A stretch of 64,000 nucleotides of DNA from Gnetum montanum (GCA_015680685.1 MNCI01004590.1:371753-435752); one strand, 5' to 3'; shown: positions 1 through 11,690, counted from the stretch's first letter. The notes: generated from the sequence alone by a model not told the origin. A program made the numbers and translations.

Positions 1-786
1 ATATTGTGTCCACCCCTGCGATATCACGTACGTGATATCGCAGCCCGCCGCAACATCTATAAATAAGAGGTAGCTTTCCCTTGTTCAAACATCTAGACTT
101 AGACCCTTAGCCAAACTATAATAGTTTTACCATTCCAAAGTTAGAATAATTTCCATGTGCCTGTAGTAGGAGTCTTAAAGTGAACAGATCTTTATTGGAG
201 CAAATTGTACCTGAGCACACATTTGTGTATGATAATAAAGATGAACTGTCTGATAAACCTTGCAGCATGTGAACTAAGCCAAATAGGATTCAATTATTGT
301 TAATTGTTTAAATGCTTTCCTAGATAATTAAATCTCTCTCAACCCTTGGCTCTCCTAGTTAAGTGCATTCAGTACGACTACTTTGAGCACGTGTGTAATG
401 CTTGGTAACCCAATAACGAGTAGCATTTGGTAATCCCAGCAACGTTGCATTGGTTTAGGGTGTGTGTGGCAAGTGGGAACAGATACTGGTGCTAGGAAAA
501 TTAGAACTTAGTTAGTGAATAGTTAATATAAGTTAGTCACTTAGTTTTCTTCACCTTTCTCTATTAGCATAAAGACCTTAAAAGATAAAAGATATAAAAA
601 TCATATACCTCAAGCTTACTTAACCATACAACCGTGATAATACAAGTAAGTTTGGGAAGACAGCAATTGATTAACCTAAGTGTTCCATTAAGGCGCGTAA
701 GCACTTAGTCCTTAGAGTTTGACTAGATCATGCGTGAGATGCTCGTATTCGTATGGTTGAGTGTAGGGGTACCTCGCCACTCATCA
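1..786 (+). repeat. LTR, plus orientation, cut by the window edge
   Basis: Seen: the segment matches the E LTRs (53502-54392, 59846-60643) through the palindrome, TATAAATAAGAGG, the ATCTTTATT and AATAAAGATGAAC blocks, and the end GTACCTCGCCACTCATCA. It ends at the terminal CATCA. What follows (TCCTTCATAAATG) is not a primer-binding site, so this is a 3' LTR of an element upstream of the window, or a solo LTR. It meets the truncated 3' end of element A head to head. The first bases of U3 lie outside the window. Confidence 0.85.
17..65 (+). promoter_or_regulatory. U3 palindrome and TATA box of the left LTR
   Basis: Positions 17-42 form a perfect 26-bp palindrome (core ATATCACGTACGTGATAT). A TATAAATA box follows at 58-65. 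The same arrangement, a dyad-symmetric module 15-60 bp ahead of TATAAATA, is present in G (42005-42054) and E. Inferred role: binding site and core promoter for LTR transcription. Confidence 0.7.
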
Positions 787-2080
787 TCCTTCATAAATGT
801 TGAATTCTTTGCTTAGTGTGTTTTTAGAGTTAGAAATTTTTTCAAGTAAGTTGCCCTAAAATTTTAATGTCGGACTTGATTTGTTTAGGTGACACATCAA
901 AGGACATGTAATGGTTTTGAGAAACGTTTGATAAAATGATGACAAAGGAAAGAATAAATTTAGCAATGAAGTACTCAGAGGGTATAAAATAATGTGGTGA
1001 TGTGCAGAAAGTACAAATTACAAAAGTCACGCAAGTGGGTCCTCCACAAAGTAGCTTCCAGCATATAATGCCCTTGCATAACCACACATTAAAATGTCCA
1101 TAGGCACTAGAAGGGCTAAATGTAATCTACATTAATGCAATAAAACACACACATGTAGATAGCACCATGATGAGGTATGAATGCAATGCTACACAAGACA
1201 CAAGTCACAAGTCACAAATACATGAATAGCAAGATGAGGTGAATTGTAGTAGGGATTGCAAAGATTGGAACATGAGGTAACTAAACTAGGGCACAATGAA
1301 TCTTGAGTGTAGGACATGATTAATGTGTCATTAGCTCATCACTCCAAACTCAAGACCAAGTCCATTCCTTTGATCAGTGACATTGCATTATTTTATCCAA
1401 TGATGAACAACCATAAGAGCATCACGACAACAAGGTGTATGATCACTTGGAATTTTGTGCAAGGGAGGAGTGATTTGGAATTTCTTTGTGGCATACTTTT
1501 TTCTTGGCCACTTTGACACACTCTCCTTTTTTCTTCCTTTTTTTTGATGAAGTACTTAATCCAGAGAAGCCACCTACCTTCAAGCAGGGGTGCATGTCTT
1601 TCCAGTGGGACTCCCTAGAATAGCGTTAGGTTCTTTATTAGGTGCATTTAATACTCTTACTCCCATTTTCCATTAGATATACAAGGATCTTAGTACAACC
1701 AAGCTACATTATAGCACCTATAGATGTCACCAAAGAGAATTCACAAGTCCCCTTGATGTCACACCATAGCCATTCCCTCTTAGTCCATCCTTCTTCACTC
1801 TAGGTATAATGAGCACAAAATTACTTTAAGTTTTAATGATGTCAAGAATATCATCATACCCAGAGTAGAACCTCTTATTAATAGAATGGTTGGGTGGATG
1901 TGATGGGCTTGCTGTCCAAATAATTAGTCACCTGAGACTTGATAGCATAGAACAACACCTCAACCAATGAGTCACATGAGTGTTTTATTCGTAGATGAGA
2001 TTACTCATAAAAAGATAAAAAGACAATAAATAAAACAATAAATTAAAAGGTGAAAAACTGGAAAACAAAAAGTTGAAAAA
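787..2080 (-). other. 3' noncoding region of element A
   Basis: Reverse-strand sequence collinear with the 3' region of G (44926-46185). Shared blocks include the complement of GATGTCAAGGGGACTTG near 1740-1765, the conserved box GGGCATTATA...GGAGGACCCACTTG (complement at 1029-1080), and the start of the ACATGTCCTT block near 900. No coding frame is kept. The region runs into the plus-strand LTR at 786, so A's own 3' LTR is missing. Short open frames here are chance. Confidence 0.7.
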
Positions 2081-4411
2081 TTAAACAAACAGAAAAACAT
2101 TTATTAATTTTGTGTTGTTAGAATGGAGGATACCCACCATAGCTAAATAGTTGAGCATGGCTAGAATTAATAAATGGAAGGTTAGGATCATTGCATGTTG
2201 GAAATATTGGGACCCGATCATACTTACCCCATTAGGGTTCACACACTTGATTAGAGTTGACATAGTGGGGCAAGTTATAAGATGTGGTTAATTTATAAGG
2301 AGTTGACCCACTCTGGTACTTGTGATCGTAAGATGGTATGTAAGGATCAACATGTCTCCCCATGTGGCTATATTCATTAGGCCTTATGGTTGTTGGAGTA
2401 TTGAGTGGTGGCCCTGATAAGGTAACATGAGGTGTTGGGTTCAAAGAGGAAGATGCACCACAATGTTGGATTTGTGTTGAGTTGGAGGATGTAGTGGTTT
2501 CTAAATTGTGGTGTCCCTTTCGATGGTCACATCTAAAGAAAGGAAACTTTCAACATTGTGGAGGGTTCCCACTACTGTTGATAGTAGTAGCACAAGTAAT
2601 GTTCATGGGTTGATGCTGTGGTGCAAAACCTTTTGGCACAATTGGTGGTGATGTAGAAGGAGGTGAAGGATGAGAATGTTGTTGTTGAGAGAAAGTGTAA
2701 GGTACATGAGGTGGTGATCTTGGTGGAGAGGACATGAGTGGATAGTATTCTAGAGAATGATAATGATGAGATGAAGTAGAGGATGATGATCCAGTTGGAG
2801 AAATAGGGTGTTGAACATAGTAATCATTTGGCATTGGGACATTCAAAGGATACAGTCAGGTTGGCGATGGCCTCCCCCACGACTGGGGCTCTTGCCATTG
2901 TGGTTGAACCCAATATTTCTGTACGAAATATGGGTGTAACAATCCTCCCCAATGCTCATGTAAATGTGACAAAATTGGGAATTGGCCTTTGGGGTGATTG
3001 TATAAACAAATGTTTCATTGATATGTGAAATTGGCAGTTGAGTTCTTATTCTTATTATTTTCTACCCTTTGTTTCGATTGTTGCGTGGTGTCCTATCCTG
3101 TTTCTCGATTTGGCATAGTTTTACCTCTACCATTGTTAGCATATTCTCCATATTTTCTATGCACCCATTCTATCATCTTATTAATTTTTGCCTCAATTTC
3201 ATCTAATGATTGTTGCATTGGCAAAGGTAGAAACGGTTGCACTTCCTCAAGGTGAGTTGATTTCTCCTCTTTATGGTTATGGACCTTTGCTAATTTAATA
3301 TTTTGGTCCCGTTGAGCATTTTCAACAGTCTCCCATTTAGCCATTTCTCCTTCTTCTTTTGCTACCCGCTTAATAAGCTCGTGAAGTTGATGGGTTTGTA
3401 GCTTGTATAGTTGTCCTCGGGCATACATCGCTAGGGTTTCCCTTGTTTCATTATGGAGCCCATCTACGATATGGTACATTAGCCTTTCCTCTGAGAACCC
3501 ATGGCCTAGGTAGTTGTTTAATAATGCATTGTATCTTTCTAAGGCCATGTCTAAGGGTTCATGTTGCTCTTGTTTCCATTCTTGGATTTGTCTCCTCAAG
3601 GCTGACACTCTGCAATAGGTTTGATATTGTTTAGTAAAGAATTCTACCATTGTTGGCCAACTATGGATTGATTTTGGTTTTAAGGATCTATACCATACTT
3701 TTTCTTGGTCAATGAGTGTTAGAGGAAAAAGCTTAAGTTTTTGCCATCCATTATCGATATTATTCCATACACAGGAATCATAAAAGGCTTGTATATGTTG
3801 TCATGGATCTAAATCATAGCCTCCTGTAAACTTGGAAAAGTTGTTTAAATCAAGCCTGGGTAGACGACTTTCTTTGTGATGCCTGTAGGATATCTGAACA
3901 GCCTCTTGTATAGGCATTAGGCTCTTAGTGGCTAGCAGTGTTTCATCATCACTAAGTAGGTTGTGAGTTTGTGAGTTGGGATGATGTTGTCTTTGTTCAT
4001 GTTGGCGTTCTTGATGTTCTTTGTGAACTCAATTTTTAGTTCTACACCGATCCCTTGAAAGATTGTTATCCATGTCACAATTTGATGTTGAAGGAGTAGA
4101 GGAAGAGAAGGAACTGTAAAACTCATTATGACTTTTGTAAGTCTTCCAATCATCCCCAAGTAAGTTCTTGTTAGTTATTGAGAAGGTCCTAGGCCTTCGG
4201 GCCCCCTCATTCTATGGTATGTCCCATTCTCAGTAGAGGTGTCTGGGTTGGATGACAAAAGTTCTTGAGTATTGTTGGGGCATCCTTGAACATATGAAAC
4301 TCCTACATATGATTGAGTACTCCAAACTTCATCTTCATCATAAATTTTGTTGGTTCTCCAATGAATTTCCTCATTAGTTGTTGTGGGATCATAGTCTTGT
4401 GAGAGAGACAT
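2081..4411 (-). pseudogene. gag: gag of element A (gag-only element)
   Basis: Retrotransposon capsid polyprotein that would form the cytoplasmic particle. The start is the ATG at 4411 (MSLSQDYDP), matching G at 42932. Visible blocks in order: an acidic N-terminus; the capsid core at 3650-3093 (QIQEWKQEQHEPLDMALERY, then LGHGFSEERLMYHIVDGL, the Athila/Tat 'RCPxHGxxxxxxIxxFYxGL'-type core); a basic stretch; a Pro/Ser-rich region (2846-2550) with CDHRKGHH just after it; and the C-terminal TPHV...GSTPY block to NQVCEP (about 2229). It is broken by stops and frame changes. No protease, RT or integrase follows. A consensus GTAAGT (complement of 2222-2227) at the gag end is shared with G. Confidence 0.85.
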
Positions 4412-4524
4412 TGTTGTGAATTGTGTGTGACTTAGTTGAAATTAATTTCTTTTCTAAAAGATATATCATGAATACTTTGTTACAGTGATCTTGTATGATA
4501 TAACTAATCTAGATAACTAGCATC

Positions 4525-4544
4525 ATCCCCGTTAATAGAGCCAA
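4525..4544 (-). other. primer-binding site of element A
   Basis: On the sense strand it reads TTGGCTCTATTAACGGGGAT directly after the LTR end CATCA. It is a mutated form of the tRNA-Asp type PBS known from Athila/Tat elements (TTGGCGCCGTTGCCGGGGA) and lies in the same place as in B, G and E. Confidence 0.75.
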
Positions 4545-5624
4545 TGATGAATGGTGAGGTACCCCTACACTCAACCATACGAATATAAGCATTCACGCAT
4601 GATTCAGTCAAACTTCGTGGACGAGCTAGTTGTGGTATCTAGATTGTTACACGTTGGTCATAGTTTGCTATCTTCCCACATGGACTAGTATTTGCTTTGT
4701 CACATATGGTTTAGTCTAGAGTGAGGTGTATGATGTGGGCCTAAACTAGTGCTACTCCTAGAGGCAATGGAAAATAACTTTGTTTTAGCTAATAGGGAGT
4801 GGGAGAAGAGAATCTAAGCTAGCCTAAGTGTGATGAGCATCCATCCCGAATCATCCGTACACATCTTGAACCTTGTGTACTGCTTCTGGGCTTACCAAGC
4901 GTATATGACTTGAGCACTCCTAGATACACTACTGGGTTACCAAGTAGTTACACTTTAATATTCGTGATTAAGTTGTACTCATTTAGGATTTAACAACATG
5001 AATAGTAAATGATGATAAATAAATATTAACTAAGAAAATAATAAATAGGAACCATAATTAACAATAACAATTAAACAATTAAAACTAAGCGAATGTTGCA
5101 ATGATGGAGTAATCTCGATCTTTATTGCCGATCATGTGCATGTCTAAGTACTTCACACTCGAATAAAGGTTCTATACAATTATAAGCATCACACTGCAGG
5201 CATGCACTTGGGAAAATAGTCTAACTCTTGCAAAAACAAACTACAAGAGCTTCACTACAACTTGAACAAAAGGTGCCTATTTATAGCTAAAGATAGACTC
5301 TATGTAAACGAGGCTGCGTTAATGCATGGATGGATGCATCGATAGGACCATGTCAATGCAGCTACGTTGATGGGGCCTCGTCGACATGGCCTAGTTGACG
5401 TAGGTCCAAAAATAGGCATTTGATAATTGGGGTTCGATATCGGGACTCATCAGATATCAGGGGTTCGATAATAGGGGTCCGATATCAGCACCTGGTTAAC
5501 AAGGGTACGATAACAGGGGTCCAATATTAGCACCTAGTTAACAAGGGTCTGATATCAGCACCTGGTTAACAAGGATCTGATATTAAGGGTTCGATATCAA
5601 CACCTGACAAACCATGATTCATCA
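4545..5624 (-). repeat. 5' LTR of element A
   Basis: It runs from TGATGAATGG at 4545 to GATTCATCA at 5624, so on the sense strand it starts TGATGAATC and ends ATTCATCA. Its R/U5 part resembles the G LTR (42055-42787). TATAAATA is the complement of 5278-5285. At about 1080 bp it is some 270 bp longer than G's LTR, because U3 holds both a GGGGCCTCGTCGAC-type module (5303-5405, as in D) and a 14-bp array (5422-5606). It abuts the 3' remnant of C, whose polypurine tract is not recognisable here. Confidence 0.8.
5422..5606 (-). repeat. 14-bp tandem array in U3 of the A LTR
   Basis: Thirteen units of 14 bp (one is 17 bp) begin GATATCA, GATAATA or GTTAACA, for example GATATCAGCACCTG, GTTAACAAGGGTCT and GATATCAGGGGTTC. 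Many units contain GATATC or GTTAAC, short palindromes. The array lies upstream of the TATA box on the sense strand, where other LTRs of the window carry their own palindromic modules. Confidence 0.9.
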
Positions 5625-6002
5625 AAGAGGAAGAATAGTTTTTTACAACATAACATATTGGGTAGGTATGGGATTATTGACTAACATTACAAATTGACTT
5701 AGATGAAATAGATAGACTCTGAGTGCCCAAGTGTATAGAATTACAATTTTTACAACATTGGATGTTCATCAAAAGAGGAGTGAACACCCTAGAGAATATT
5801 GACATCCAACACCTCTTGGCAGTAGAAGAATGAGAGAGAGAGAAAGAAGAGATTCAACGATCACAAACAGTCCTCATTGTGTGGTCCTACTGCATCATCC
5901 TTAGTGAAGATAGTCCCACTTCCAGTCCATGCTTCCCACTGCAATCACAATAGAATCATGAATTAGTATGTAATGCATAACACATAATTGTTAAATGTGT
6001 TG
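5625..6002 (-). mobile_element. 3' remnant of element C, left of the D insertion
   Basis: The sense strand reads TTCTATTGTGATTGCAG (complement near 5937-5955), then TGGGAAGCATGG, a pyrimidine-rich TTTCTCTCTCTCTC stretch, and CAATAATCCCATACC. These blocks occur in the same order before the 3' LTR of B, D and E. The downstream ORF is almost wholly lost here. The usual GATGAGTTTTCATTCAGTCATGGGGGTA ending is absent. Confidence 0.7.
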
Positions 6003-6060
6003 TGATGAGCGGCGAGATACCCCTTTGCCCAACCATACAAATCACAAAGTGTTCATGTGT
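6003..6060 (-). repeat. 3' LTR of element D, first piece
   Basis: TGATGAGCGGCGAGATACCC through CACAAAGTGTTCATGTGT matches the first 58 bases of the other D LTR copies (27289, 28136). It continues on the far side of B at 16119. Confidence 0.85.
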
Positions 6061-6941
6061 TGATGAGCGGCGAGGTACCCCTATGCTCAACCATATGAAT
6101 ACAAACGTTTCACGCACGATCTGATCAAATTTCAAGGACTAAGTGCTTATGCACCTTTGTGGAACAAGGATGGGTTGGATGATCTTTATCTTCCCAAACT
6201 TACTTGTATGTCATGATTGTATGGTTAAGTAAGTTTGAGGCATATGATTTTTATAGCTTTTATGTTTTTATGTCCTGCTGGTGATAAGGGAGAAGAGAGA
6301 GAGAGATAACTAAGTGACTAATTTAACTTAACTACTAATTAACTAGGCTTTAAACTAATCCTAACACCAGTATCTATTCTCACTTTCCATACACATCCTG
6401 AACCAGTGCAACACTACTAGGATTACCAAATGCTAATCGTTACTGGGTTACCAAGTGTTATACCCATGCTCGAAGTGATCGTACTATGTGTGCTAATAAC
6501 AGAAATGTAAAGTGCATACAATAAAATAAAATAAATGTAGAAGAAAATAAAATAAAGGAAATGAGTAACAAAACAAATCTCAAGTGCTGCAAGGATGAAT
6601 CCAAGAGCTTATATTTATTGCTGTACACAAGGTGTGCTCAGGTACATAATGCTCAAATAAATATCCATCCACACTTAGACCTCCTATTGCGGGCACTTAA
6701 AAAATACTCTAACTACAAAAGTTTTGCTACTTAACTCCTAAAAGACTTCTAAAAGACTTCACTTGAAAGAGTTCCTTCCATGACTTCCTCCCAAGACTTC
6801 CTCTCTAAATTGTGCACCCAGACACTATATTTATAGGCTTGGGAGCAACTACTCTAATAATTAGAGAAACTACCACTCTAATTTTAGAGAAATTTCCACT
6901 CTAATAATTAGAATAAACTGTTAGAGTAACCACTCTCATCA
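6061..6941 (-). repeat. 3' LTR of element B
   Basis: It starts TGATGAGCGGCGAGG and ends ACTCTCATCA. TATAAATA is the complement of 6828-6835. Upstream of it on the sense strand (6845-6930) lie three or four copies of a 23-28 bp repeat built on the near-palindrome CTCTAATAATTAGAG. Confidence 0.9.
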
Positions 6942-6953
6942 TACCCTCACGAC
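6942..6953 (-). promoter_or_regulatory. polypurine tract of element B
   Basis: On the sense strand GTCGTGAGGGTA directly precedes the LTR start TGATGAG. The same context (GAGTTTTCATTCAGTCGTG...) lies before the 3' LTR of E (59834-59845), where it is GTCATGGGGGTA. Expected role: primer for plus-strand DNA synthesis. Confidence 0.75.
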
Positions 6954-8852
6954 TGAATGAAAACTCGTCCTCGAGTTCCTTACAAAATATTGGAAAGGTA
7001 TGGGATTATTGACTAATTGACAACTGACGGTGGAATAGGATGGCAAACTCAATGTGCCTAGCAAACAGATTAATAAGAATATTACAACATTAGTATTCAT
7101 GACCATTGTGATGAACACTTGTACATAAAGGACATCCAAGCCTTTATTTGGCAACTTTTAAAGAAAGAGAGAGAAAGAAAATGAAGTGTGTTGCCACCAA
7201 TGCTAAGATTGTGCCTTCCGTTGTTTATCCATAGCCACGCGACTAGACTTGCTCCTTTCGTAAATGCTCCAGTTTCGATCCATCCTGAGTGCTTCCTCCA
7301 AGCCTAATCCATTGTTTGTATGATCACCATTTGCACACACAACATAGTCACAAATAAGCTAGGATAGATAAACCATAATGCAGTTGATACCTTGCCTCGA
7401 TATGAAGTGCATTGGCTGAGTTGTGATTATGGCAAAAACTGGTTTAGAGATTTATCATAGGTGACTACCCAAGGTGTAGGGGTTAGGAGAATAGTAAAAT
7501 GGAGAAAATTGAAAAATTTATGCCAGGGCCCCCACAACTAAGAGTGAACCTGTGGTAGCTATAAGATGGAAAAATATGAGGAACAAGAAAGATGGGAAAA
7601 AATATCAATGACAACACTAATAAAATGGATGTCATGGATGGAGATGAAACAAGAAATGATTGATTGTAAGAAATTTTTAAGGGAAAGAAGTTAACAATTG
7701 CACCAAAAAGAAATGCCAGTGGGTCCTCCCCAAAGCAGGTTCATGCCTTTTATGCCCTAATAAACCCACAAACCAAAGAGTCTGTAAGCTCTAGGAATGT
7801 CATTTGGAAGAAAGAGTTAAAAACTTACCCACAAGAATTCACCAAAGAAAAATAATGCATCAACCTAGAATGAACTAATGATAAAATCGGCAATGAGGTG
7901 GAAGATGGGAAGAAATATGGAGAGGAGAGAATGGAATGAAATCCTAAGAACAAGGTTGTGTAAACCCCTTGTGTATTTTATGGTTAATGTGACTGAGTAG
8001 AACTCATCCCAAATCTAGACTCAAACAAACCATATCTAGTGACCTCGCATCAACACACTTGACCAATCCATCCACTTGAAGCAACAAGAATGCTTCCACA
8101 AAGAGTCACCACCATTTCAAGGAGAGCAAGATGGAGAAGTAGGAAGTGAGAAAGGGCCTTAGTTAGAGTGAACCTTTAGGCATGGTAACATGTCTTTCTA
8201 GTTCCATAACCAGTTCTTGTAGCCCATATTGCTTTATTATGTCTAAGGGGTGTGCTTTGAATTCTCACTCTTTTTTTTCTTTTCTTTTTGTGTGAGAACC
8301 ACACCATGCAAAGACTTATTTTGATTCACTTGGCTTCTTGATTTTTGAACAATGTCAGAATGATGTAAAACCCAAGAAAAAGCATCCAAGCACCCAAGAG
8401 AATGTCCAGCACAAATGCATCGAATCCCCTTGAAGTCATACCCTTTTCGTCCTTTGAGCCTTTCCTTGGTTTGAAAAATACCCAACCACCAATTTATTAA
8501 AAGTTTACTTAGAAAAAGGGGACTGTACAGTTCCAAGCTAAAGGAGACCATAGAGTTATATGGATGAGTGGAATGTGTGGACTCATTGCCTGTTTTACCA
8601 AAAGAACCATACCTTAACATCAGCATCATAATTCAAAGGTAAAAACCAAATAATGCAATCAATATGATATAATTCAATCCACCATCATGAGCACTTGTTA
8701 GATGATGAATAAAAGTAAATCAAGCAAAAAAAAAAAAAAAATAGTAAAAACATGAATGATGGTGTAAAACAAAAATAAGAAAAGTTGAAAGAATGTGTAA
8801 AACAAAAAATGTGTAAAAAAAAAATTCAAAAAGAACTAAGGGCCTAGAACAG
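6954..8852 (-). other. 3' noncoding region of element B
   Basis: No coding frame is kept. It holds, in sense order: a T-rich GTTTTACAC-type tract after pol (8840-8720), a hairpin TTCTCAC/GTGAGAA (8264-8300), a GACTTCAAGGGGATTC block (near 8430), the conserved ATGCCTTT...GGGGAGGACCCACTG box (7714-7760), a second GTTGTGGGGG tract (7527-7540), and a short remnant of the downstream ORF (about 7345-7150). The internal promoter segment of D and G is absent. Confidence 0.65.
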
Positions 8853-10200
8853 TTAGCATAGGTGGCCATCTCCCCCACAACTAAGTTGGAAGGAGGAGAT
8901 CCGAAATAGTGAGCAAGGTTGTCCAACAAGAGAGGTAGCATGTGTACTGGCTGTCTTAAGCTCATGGAAAGGTTTGGTTTGTTGTACGTTGACCAACAGT
9001 TTCTCGTTTGGGCTCTCAGGTTTGTATATTGTCATGGCCCTTGAAGGAAAAGTTGCATAAATAATATAAGGTCCCTCTCACAGTGTTTGAAATTTAGTAC
9101 ATTGTGGCACATGTGTGGGATTCTAGTAGAGAACCTTATCTCCCAGTTGATATTTAACTTTCCTAATCCTTAGGTCATGATGTTGTTTATTGAATGCCTT
9201 GTGCAACTCATTAGATGATAGGGCAACTAGTCAGTTTTCATCTTGCAAGTTAAGGGTTACAAACCATTGTTTCTATGCTAGATCAAGGTCAAGGTTGAGG
9301 TCACATGCCATGGATAGTGTATGGAGCTCAGTTTGAATAGGAAGTATTGGTAATTTACTATTCACTAACTCATAGGGAGAGTAGCCTATAGGGATTTTCC
9401 ATGTGGAGCAGTATGTGCAAAGAGCATCGTTCAGTTTAGTGCTCTAGTATCGCCTAAACTTGCTAACAGTTCTTGTCAATATTTCGTAATCTCCCTGTTG
9501 GTGACTTCTACTTGACCGTTCACTTGGGGATGGTATGGTGTAGTCAATTTATGCTCAGCCCCTAAGTGTTGCATTAATTTCTGAAAAGTTGCACCTGTGA
9601 AGTGGATATCATTATTTGAAATAAGTGCACAAGACATACCAAACCTATTTATGATTTGTTGTTGAACAAATCGTGCAGCTGTAGATGATGTACAATCCTT
9701 AACAGTAGCTGCTTCTACCCATTTAGTTAGGTAATTAATAGCAATAATGATATAGGCTTTTCCATTGGACATTGGTGTAGTTGACTCCATAAAATCAATT
9801 CCCCAAATGTCAAAGGGTTCTAATGGTTGAATCCATTGTTGTAGACCCTCCATTCTAGTAGTCATTCCCCCATCACATTGACCGTGCTCACAAGATTGGA
9901 CAAAATGATGGGCATCCTGAAATATTGTAGGCCAATAATTTCTTGCAAGCAGGATCTTGATGGCTATTCATCTCCCAGTGTAATAACCCTCACAAGGACC
10001 CTTATGAGTGTCTTGGAGAACTTTCAGTTGATCTATATCAAGAACACACCATCGAACTAAGCCATCGGGACACACTTTGTAAAGTTGCCCATTGATCTCC
10101 ATAAATTACTTGGCTCAGTGAAGAAACTGTTGTTTCTTCTTAAGGTTTAACTCTTGTGGTGTTTTTTGGGTGAGGTGATAGGTAAGAATGCTACTATACT
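8853..10200 (-). pseudogene. integrase of element B
   Basis: Integrase joins the DNA copy into the host genome. The sense order is HH...CC zinc finger (DAHHFVQSCEHGQC near 9920-9875), then the core at 9865-9476 with GIDFME, the second catalytic site and VNGQVEVTNREI. The second catalytic Asp is lost: the expected ISDNG reads ISNND (codon at 9614-9616 is AAT). The catalytic Glu is kept. The C-terminal part (about 9470-8853) keeps YKPESPNEKLLVNVQQTKPF and ends in the SCGGDGHLC tail. No chromodomain is seen, as expected for Athila/Tat. Confidence 0.85.
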
Positions 10201-10259
10201 AGTTTGGCTCTATGGGTGATTGATTATTCACTACACTAGCAAAGAGGAATTCATCAGGG

Positions 10260-11690
10260 AAATGATCAAAAATTGGATACTCATCCTCTTTGTTGTCCCA
10301 TCGCAAATAAGATAAATGATTAGCAACTACATTCTCGATGCCCTTGTGATCAATCATCGTTAAATCGAACTCTTGTAAGATTATAAGCTATCGTATGATA
10401 TGAGGGCTTACCATTGGCTTATTCATGAGGAATCAGATTGCACTATGATCTGTATGTATACATACTTTATATCCCAATACATAATGTCTAAACTTTTCTA
10501 GTACAAACACTACAACCATTAATTCTTTCTCTATGGTAGTGTAGTTAAGTTGTGCACCAATGATACTTATACTTGCATAGTGGATGTAATAAGGACACTT
10601 TTGGTCATCTAACTGTGTAAGTACAGCTCCTAAAGCATAGTTGGATATGTCAGTCATGATATGGAATGGTTTGTACCAGTCAGGAGCTTGTAGAATGGGT
10701 GTTTCTACTAGCTTCTGTTTCAGAGTTTGAAAAGCTAATTTGCATTCCCTCGTCCACTCAAAAGGTACGTCCTTTTTCGTTAATTCCACCAATGATTTCA
10801 CAACCTTTGAAAAGTTCTCAATAAATCTCCTATAGTAGCCACTATGTCCAAGGAATGACTGAATATCTTTGACAATTTCTGATTGATGGGTAATTCCTTG
10901 GATAATTTTGATTTTCTTGGGGTCTACCTCTATCCCTGTGTGTAAGATTTTGTGCCCTAGTACTACACCTTCTTGGATGATCAAATGACTTTTTTGCCAG
11001 TTGAACCTCAAATTGGTTTCTACACATCTTTTTAACACTTGCTCCAACTAGTCCACGACTTGATCAAAGTTTGCTCCATAAGTGGAGAAGTCATCCATAA
11101 AGACCTCCACACCATTTCCTATCTGTTATTGGAAGATGCTTAGAACTAGTCGTTGAAATGTTGCAGGGGCATTGCATAAGCCAAACGACATCTATTTGTA
11201 TGCAAATGTTTCCCAAGGATTGGTGAATGTAGTCTTAGTTTGGTTTTTTGGGGCTATTTCTATTTGATTATATCTGCTATATCCATCCAGAAAACTGTAG
11301 TAGTGATGCCCTGCGATGGTGGCTAAGACTTGGTCAACAAATGGAAACAAAAAGTGATCTTTGAATGTTGCCATATTCAGTAGCCTAAAATCTATGCACA
11401 TCCTCCATTTGCCTTCCTTTTTAGGCACAATAACTATGGGGCTAACCCATTCGCTATCAGCAATGGGTCATATGAACCTAGCCTTGAGAAGTTGTTCGAT
11501 TTCTTCCTTAACTACTTGCTTCAGCTTTGGGTTCAAATGCCTCTGCAGTTTTCTTCGAGGCTTCATGGTGGGGTTGGTGTAAATCCTATGTTGGCATATC
11601 CTAGGATCTATTCTAGTTAATTCGGGATATGACCAAGCGAAGGCTTTTGACCATCTATTGATTACCTTCAGCAGTTCTTCTTTCTATTGA
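10260..11690 (-). pseudogene. reverse transcriptase and RNase H of element B
   Basis: It copies the element RNA into DNA. Visible in order: VPKKEGKWRMCIDFRLLN, KDHFLFPFVDQVLATIAGHH, YSFLDGYSRYNQIEIAP and TTFTNPWETFAY (11428-11192). The active-site box FMDD follows (complement of 11090-11101), then VLGHKILHTGIEVDPKKI and the GHSGYYRRFIENFSK connection (11047 downward). RNase H has IMTDIS, TTIEKELMVVVFVLE and IHTDHSAI. The catalytic Asp pair is intact, but in-frame TAA and TAG codons replace Gln codons, for example in SIFQ*QIGNG and D*LEQVL. It belongs to the pol polyprotein, with PR upstream and IN downstream. Confidence 0.9.

Noticed and set aside
17-42. EcoRV/BsiWI-like palindromes as cloning or linker artefacts
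   Set aside because: The sites recur in homologous positions in several LTRs with sequence drift, which linkers would not show.
5422-5606. Regular short repeats that could suggest a CRISPR array
   Set aside because: The units are contiguous with no unique spacers, the repeats vary, and the context is a plant LTR.
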